Origin: Phalacrocorax aristotelis
Taxonomy: Eukaryota; Chordata; Aves; Suliformes; Phalacrocoracidae
NCBI RefSeq assembly: GCF_949628215.1
Contig: NC_134280.1
Span: 806,001 to 870,000 of the forward strand
Length of the DNA: 64,000 nt
Direction: 5' to 3'
Positions 57,800 through 64,000 of this stretch are shown one piece after another (position 1 is the first letter of the stretch; every line of letters begins with the position of its first letter). The position numbers were made by a program, and so were the translations under genes. Below the pieces are notes generated by a model, which was not told the DNA's origin, did not search any database, and was given only the letters and a program-made list of their open reading frames with translations.

Positions 57800-59522
57800 G
57801 CCTGGAAGAGCATCGTTTCCTGCACCTTTCCTGGGGAGCCTCGCCACGCCCGGCATGTGTCCTGGGGCTGCGCAGGGCAGGTCTGGGGTCGGCAGCTCTC
57901 GTGGGGTTTGGTTCACCGGGTCAGGGATGGTGAAAAGGCTGGGAGCAGCAGGGGATGGGCACGGGGACACCCAGCTCAGCCGTGCGGGAAGAGACGATGC
58001 CCTGCTAGAGAAGTGATGCTCCCTGCAACGGGCAGCGGTGGCAGAGGTTATCTGTGTTCTTTGTGCCTCTCTCCGAAGGAAACCAGCCTCGACTGTCAGC
58101 GCTCCGCAGGTGTAAGCCGCTTCGACAGCCCCGGCGGGGCGATTTGCCGACTCTGAGTTTCAGGAGGAATGACTCCGGCTTCCCAGCTGGCTCCTCTGCG
58201 GCGAGGAGACCATTCAGAGGGGAGCGGAAACACTGCGGTGGAGTGAAAGCGCCTTTTGCAACGCAAACCAGGTTCGTAGCCTCTTTGTCCAGCCCGTAGC
58301 ACTCTGCTGTGTTTCCTCCTTTGACACGACCCCGAGATTTCCTTTTTTTGGACCAGGAGCTGTGAAAGAAGGTGTGGAAGATAAACTAAAAACCAAGTGC
58401 TAGCGAACAGTGCCTAGGTCTGTTGGGGCACTCGAAGCGAAAGCCATGAGCCATGAACTCAGGACAGGTACCTGCATGAGTGGTTGCTGTGAGCTAGAAA
58501 GCTTCACTCACCACCCGTCACGCAGAAATGTGAATAAATAAGTTATATGTACTGCTGTGAGGGTAAGGAGAAGTGAGGAATCCCAAGTGTGGCATTAATG
58601 CACCGAATACACTTTGTTCCCGTGCGTCCCAGACACCAAATACGCTTACACAGCACATTTCTGCTGGTGCAAACAGATTTACAGCAGTGTTTCGTCTGAG
58701 CTTCCTGAATTCTTTCCTTTTATACCTGACTAGATCCAAAGAAATACGAAGCACTTCCCTGTGTCCTTGCAGTCCAGCTATCTTTCTTGGGGTAACACCC
58801 CTAGGAGGGTGCCCTTCCTCCTCCTCCCGCAGCTGAAGTGTTATCCAGGGTATAATTGTCTGTGTTTCTACTGTGTAAGGGCTAGCCTTTCCTCCTCCTG
58901 ACCAGCAGAGCTTCCTGGAGGGGGACAGTTACCTTCTGCAGAGGATTTTGAGACTTCAGCAACTTTGAGCTCAAATTATTTTTGCAAGTGCCCAAATTTT
59001 CAAGAAAATTCCAGGAAAAAAAATCACTTAGAATCACTTCAAAAGAGGGTATTTTGTACAAGAGAATGTAAGAGAAATTACTCCGAGAATTATTAAAGGA
59101 GGAAATTTAGGAAAGAAGCAACATTGCCACAACAAGGGCACGAGCATGTGAATTTTGATAGGGCTGTTTTTTTTCTTTTTTCTATACACTATATTTTAGC
59201 AAATGTGCACAGCTTCTGGAGGATGGGGTGACCCTGCTCCCCACCGCCCCATCCCACCACTGCAGCGCTTTCCTGGGCTATTCCCACCTCAGCCCGCCGG
59301 TTAGGGAAAGCCCGTCTTGCCCCGACCCTTCCAGCAGCCGCCTGTTAGACTCCCCGGGAGTGGGAAACCTTCCTCAGGACCCCCCCTGCACGCCCCCATG
59401 GCCACGAGCTGCCCTCTGCCCTCCCCTGCACGTCCCGCTGCCCGGCTCTCCTGCCCGGCACCCCATCGCGGGGGGCCCCAAAGCAGCGTTTGCAGCCCTG
59501 CGGCGGGGGGCTGCGGAGTTGG

Positions 59523-59602
59523 GTGGCTGCGGGGAGGGGTGGCTGCGGGGCGGGGTGGCTGCGGGGAGGGGTGGCTGTGGGGAGGGGCGGTTGTGGGGCG
59601 GG
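59523..59602. repeat. G-rich 16-bp minisatellite (GTGGCTGCGGGGAGGG)n
   Basis: Five head-to-tail 16-bp units with substitutions at a few positions (A/C before the last GGG; CTGC to CTGT to TTGT). Each unit has a GGGG and a GGG run, so the array fits G-quadruplex formation on the + strand. Confidence 0.93.
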
Positions 59603-62600
59603 GGTGCCACCAGTCGTGGGGCACGTGGGGCGGGCCCCGGCCGTTTGCTCGGGGCGGCTGCTCCTTCTGCTTGCTGAGGATGGCGGCCCCGCCATGAATG
59701 CATTAGCAGGAGAGCTCAACCTTTCATTCTCAGCTTGATTAATGCATGGTCGGATCCAGATTTTTGTAAATTTATACTTCTGTATGTGCTCAGCTCACGG
59801 GGCAGGGCGTTCGAAGTCTGTTCAAAATAACTCTTTAATATTTGAGGTACTTGACAGCTCACCTTGGCTATACATTATCTCCTGTCTCCTGCCTGAAAGG
59901 CTAAAACCGTTAAAAAGGTATCACAAGTGCTGGTTCTATAGAATGAGTTGCGGGTGTGCAATCGTGTACACCTCTGCTGGTGACGGTGGACATTAGCGCA
60001 ACTTTCCTAATATTTGCACGAGCAGGACTGGGCACACATACGTTAGTGCACAGCAAACATTGGGGGGGCAGGCCACGGCTGAGCTGTATCGCTGGCGGGA
60101 GTTGAGACAAATGCCTCCACACACTGTTTTGGGGGTGTCTGGCTGGCTGCAGGCACAGCCTGCCTTGTCGAGGCACTCCTGCTGCTCCTTCCCTGAGCGG
60201 CACCTGGAGCGATGCGGGAGCCTTGGCGGGGGTCTCCTCCCCGTGCCCCCCTCCCTGCGAGCGTCGGACCCGGAGTTTTTGCATGCAGAGGCTCTTCTCC
60301 CACCCTTTGATTTTTTTTCCCTGACGTCTGAGTGATGTCGGATGAAACTTGCAAAAGCCTGTGAGTAAGGCAGGACGTGAAGTCTGGGGGCAGCTCCTGC
60401 AGGCGGGGAAGAAAGGCCTGGTTGTTCCCTGAGTACGTGCAGCCCATTGCCAGAAGTCTGGCAAAATAAGCTTGTAGCGTTGCTTATCTCCATCAATGTA
60501 AAATCAAAGATAAGAGTCTCCCTTCTGAATCTCAGCTTGCTCCTTCGTCTCTCTTTGAGGGATAATGTTTAACTACCTGGGGACTAAAGTTGCTGGGTAA
60601 ATACATTAAAATGAATCACTTCTTGTATTAGTTTCTGTACACAGTCCTTTAAGAAAAGAGGGACATTTTCTTCAGTACGTGGGCGCGTGTTTGGTCCTGA
60701 CTCCTGTGTCACAGCGTGGCGGGAACAGCTCCCCGTTTGCGTGCGAAGCAGGTAGGTCCGCAAGTCTGGTTTCTCCTGCCCTCTGCACAGCATTGCTTTT
60801 CTGGTGCAAAGTGAATATTCAGGAATTTGTAGGTTTTTTACGATACCTATTTCTGGGAAATGCTCTTGAATTGTTTTGGTCATTGGTCTTGATAATCCCT
60901 TCAACTAGGGCATTGGCAGAAATTAAAACTAGCAGGGAGTTCAAAAGGGTTAGGTAACAAAACGCAGATGGTTTGGTTTGGATGTTTTTTCCTCAGTGCT
61001 TCCCTCTCTCGGGTGGTGAGCAAAGGTTTGAAAACCCTCTCTGACACTCTAGAGCCTGCACGGTTACTTGGGGCTGCCCGCACTGTGAGCATCCTCACCC
61101 CGGGAGGGCTGCGGGCAGGGCTGGGCAGGGCAGGACGCCTCTGCACAGGCTCAGACAGTGCTGCTCCGCCGGAGCGTGGCCCCGGCTCCTCCGAGGCTGA
61201 ACTGGCGCTTCCCTTTAAGTTACCAGTTCCAACTCTCCTGGAAGACACCAGGCAGTGTGTGCTCTGTATCCTCAGTCGCTCGTGCAATACGCTAATATTT
61301 TAGAAGTACTGCAATTGATAAAGCAACCAATAGCAGCAAATGTATAGTCCTTATTTAATATTTTAAGACGAGTGATCACAGAAATGGGATTAATCTGAAA
61401 AAACCTCCCATGAAATCCGGGGTAACCAGGCGGTCGCTGTGTGTGATAGTCCTGTCCTGAGAATGAGTGACGATGTTTTGGTAGTTTGATGGCCATGAAA
61501 CGATATGTCATGTAAAGATAGTCGGCACGATCGCCATAAGGCAGTTTGTCACTGTCTTGCTGAGCAATTCACATGCATGATGCATAAGAAAGTAAAAATA
61601 ATCAGCAATCTATCGCAAGCCAGGGAAAGAAGTCAGTAACATGGAATGTACCCTCCTTGGACTTGCCGGTCAAAATGGTTTCCTAAGCAACTTCAAAAGC
61701 CCATGGGTTATGTAAAAATGAATTCCTGGTCTTGTTTGTTGTGCGTCCAAAATCAAGTCCCACACCGGTGCCGGTGGGAACGAGCAGGCACGTCAGGCTG
61801 CTGCTGCCAACCGCGCTGCTTAGAAAAGAAGCAGTAAATAACCAGGAATTCATATTTTAAAGTTGTTCTTTATCGTAGCAGTATTGATAAACTGAGAAGC
61901 GGATCCCTCCCACCAAGGCTGGTCAGGACCAGGTGTGGCATTGTAGGCTGCGGACATGATGTGGGAGGGTTATTTCGGCTGGCACAGGGAGGCGGGCTGC
62001 CTGCCTCCCTTTCGTGGAGGAAAAAAAAGCAACTGCAGATTTAGGGAAACTGAAGCAAAACCACCACCACAAGTTTTCCTTCACAGCCTGAACAGCCGTG
62101 CCTCTCTGCCGGCGTCTGGGTGCGAGGGCAGCCCTCGGGAGCTGTGAGCTTCGCACCCTCCCTGCAGCCCGGGGCTCTCCTTGGGCATCGTCTGGGGTGG
62201 ACTAATGATGCAGCCCTAAAGCAAGGGCTTGGACTGAAAATACCATTTCTCTTAGGGCAATGGGATGCATTTACCTGGTTTCTCTGGCAGGACCTGGAGG
62301 GTATTTTGGGGGGAGGATTTCAGGGTGTGGAGGACTCAGGGGTGACTCTGCACAGCCTTGGGGCATGACAGTGCATGCCGCTGTTGCAGGGGAAAGCGAG
62401 GGGGTGTTTCAGCAGCAAGCTGGGGGTCCCGCCACAGCCGCCCTTCCCTGCCGCCACCGGCTGATGCCTTTGCCCGCCGGATCGGCCGCGGCACCGCGGC
62501 TATCGCCCCGCGTGGGCTCACCCCTGCCAGCAGCTGCTGCGAAGCGCGGGGTCTGAGCCAAGGCTCTGCTCCGGGCAGGGTGCTGGTGGGTGTGGAGGCC

Positions 62601-64000
62601 CGCAGCCTCACTGCCTGCCTGCCTGCGCGCAGGACGCTGGCCGCAACCCGCGGAGGCATTTGTATAAGCGACAGGTAAAGCAATTTCAGACCCTCACAGC
62701 CTCTTCCTCGTGGGAAAGTCTGTCAGGATTTCACAGTGACTAAGCCAAGGTGCACCGCGCTCTACAAATACAGAAATGAAGTACATTTCCATATGCTTTA
62801 TTATCTGTGTCAGAAAGTTTTGTAGCAGAGGTGTAATTGCCTAGTTGCTTTCTGCAGGACACTTTTAAGTACCTACATAAGTGCTATTGTTCCCTATTCC
62901 ACCCTACGGGAGCTGTTTCAAGCATGTTTTACCCACCAAGACGTGACCACAGCAATCCCATGCCTCGCCCGTTTGCAGAGGCTTGCCATGCTGTGCCGGA
63001 GCAGGAGCTGCTTCGGTCCCTTTTCAGCCTCCATCAGGCAGGGGACACAAGGACTCACCCAGCGTGGGGCCGCAAGGACTCGTCCCACACCTCGCGAGAG
63101 GTTGGCCCCTCCAAAATCCCCGCAGGGGCATGTGCTCCCGGCCGCTGCCCCTCGCACCGAGCTGACCCCTCGCCCGCCCCGCCGGGGTTCAGTGAGGGTG
63201 ATGCTCGAGCAAAGGCTGCGGCACCAGCCGTGGGCTTCCACATTTCCGCTTGCTCTGTCCAAGAAGGCTAAGCAGAGTAGAGATGATGCTATCTTCCTCT
63301 TCTCACTTGTCCCAACTTTAGCGATCTTTAAATTTTTCTGAGGGTTTAATATAATTTCATGTGCCTTTTGCAAAGGCTGTGGCTCTGGATTTGGGCTCTC
63401 CCAGGTGATGGCTGGTGCCGCTCTTCAGTAGTTGGGTTAAAGTGGATCAGACCGTTTTTGCAAAAGTGACTTTCAAGAGAGATCTGAGCGCTAAAGCTGG
63501 GTGTGACTGTGTGTGGAGCTGCAATAGCTTATTTCCATGCACAAACAATGTTAAAACCTGTTATTGGCTCTCCGTGTGTCGCCAACTAATACACCCCCAC
63601 GCTTAACGCCCTGACTCCTTATCCCCCCATTATTTTCCTGAATTGCACATCCTGCGGATGGAACTGGTGACTTTGGAAATGGCATTCAATCATCTGTCCA
63701 GGACGCTGAGGGTTTCTGCTGTTTGTTCAAATCTTCCTGATGTTCACATCCTAAGAAGGCTTCCCACCCTCCAGAGGCTGGCCAGCGTGGAAGAGGCTGA
63801 TGACCCCGAGGACAGATTTTTTAAAGTGCTTTTAAAGACCTTGGGACACAAAACCTGTTGCTGGACATATTGCGAGGAGTATAAGGAGGCACCACAATGG
63901 GATTTCAGGAGCCAGAAGAGTTTGCGGCCCTAAGCCGTACGGCCCTTGGCAAGCCCCGTCCTACACGGACAGGTTTCTCAGAGACCTGAAAATGATTTGA

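Larger units (their letters stand above)
51760..64000. other. Right intergenic flank beyond GALNT5
   Basis: No coding exon, tRNA or classified mobile element is recognised. It contains A runs at 52651-52662 and 52713-52728, a TCC triplet repeat at 57776-57799, a G-rich 16-bp minisatellite at 59523-59602, and AT-rich, possibly conserved stretches at 56800-57600 and 61300-61640. In human the next gene on this side is the distant GPD2, so a gene desert is expected. Confidence 0.55.

Noticed and set aside
59228-59719. Overlapping 107-149-codon frames at the G-rich array
   Set aside because: Arise from the 16-bp minisatellite and GC-rich flanks; glycine/tryptophan repeats without homology.
63643-63933. 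96-codon open frame near the right edge
   Set aside because: A non-repetitive peptide, but it matches nothing I know, and no splice-linked neighbours or conserved motif could be seen.

Overview
This is vertebrate nuclear DNA, almost certainly from a bird. The genes are split into many exons with GT/AG introns. One intron carries a CR1 LINE fragment of avian type, and another carries a short LTR that resembles a repeat family I know from neoavian genomes. Exon 1 of one gene is extremely GC-rich, as in many bird genes. The species cannot be named from the window alone. No operons, CRISPR arrays, tRNA or rRNA genes were seen.

Three protein-coding genes can be rebuilt exon by exon, all with consistent splice phases. 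CYTIP (cytohesin-1 interacting protein) lies on the + strand at 4018-15570, with 8 coding exons and 358 aa. ERMN (ermin) lies on the + strand at 24521-27850, with 3 coding exons and 247 aa. GALNT5 (polypeptide N-acetylgalactosaminyltransferase 5) lies on the - strand at 34121-50971, with 10 coding exons and 861 aa. The order and orientation match the human 2q24.1 block ACVR1C-CYTIP-ERMN-GALNT5 (recalled), so the ACVR1C side should lie left of position 1 and the GPD2 side right of 64000.

Layout: 1-4017 is left flank, with possible poly(A) signals of the upstream gene. CYTIP follows, with a CR1 fragment in intron 1. The CYTIP-ERMN spacer (about 16.3-24.5 kb) holds a CTCF-like site, an octamer and a CpG-rich patch with a perfect splice donor. 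ERMN has a 15-bp pyrimidine minisatellite in intron 2. A convergent ERMN/GALNT5 spacer follows. GALNT5 has a solo-LTR-like insertion with a 5-bp target-site duplication in intron 1, and its exon 1 sits in a CpG island with GC-rich tandem repeats. The last 12.6 kb is intergenic, with a G-rich minisatellite and AT-rich stretches that look like possible conserved enhancers.

The three genes are neighbours by ancestry and do not form a pathway. CYTIP is a haematopoietic adhesion scaffold, ermin is a myelinating-glia cytoskeletal protein, and GALNT5 starts mucin-type O-glycosylation in the Golgi. I found no convincing new multi-gene system. The points most worth a second look are the LTR with its duplication, the GC-extreme GALNT5 stem exon, a stop-free in-frame intron in GALNT5, and the candidate regulatory elements.
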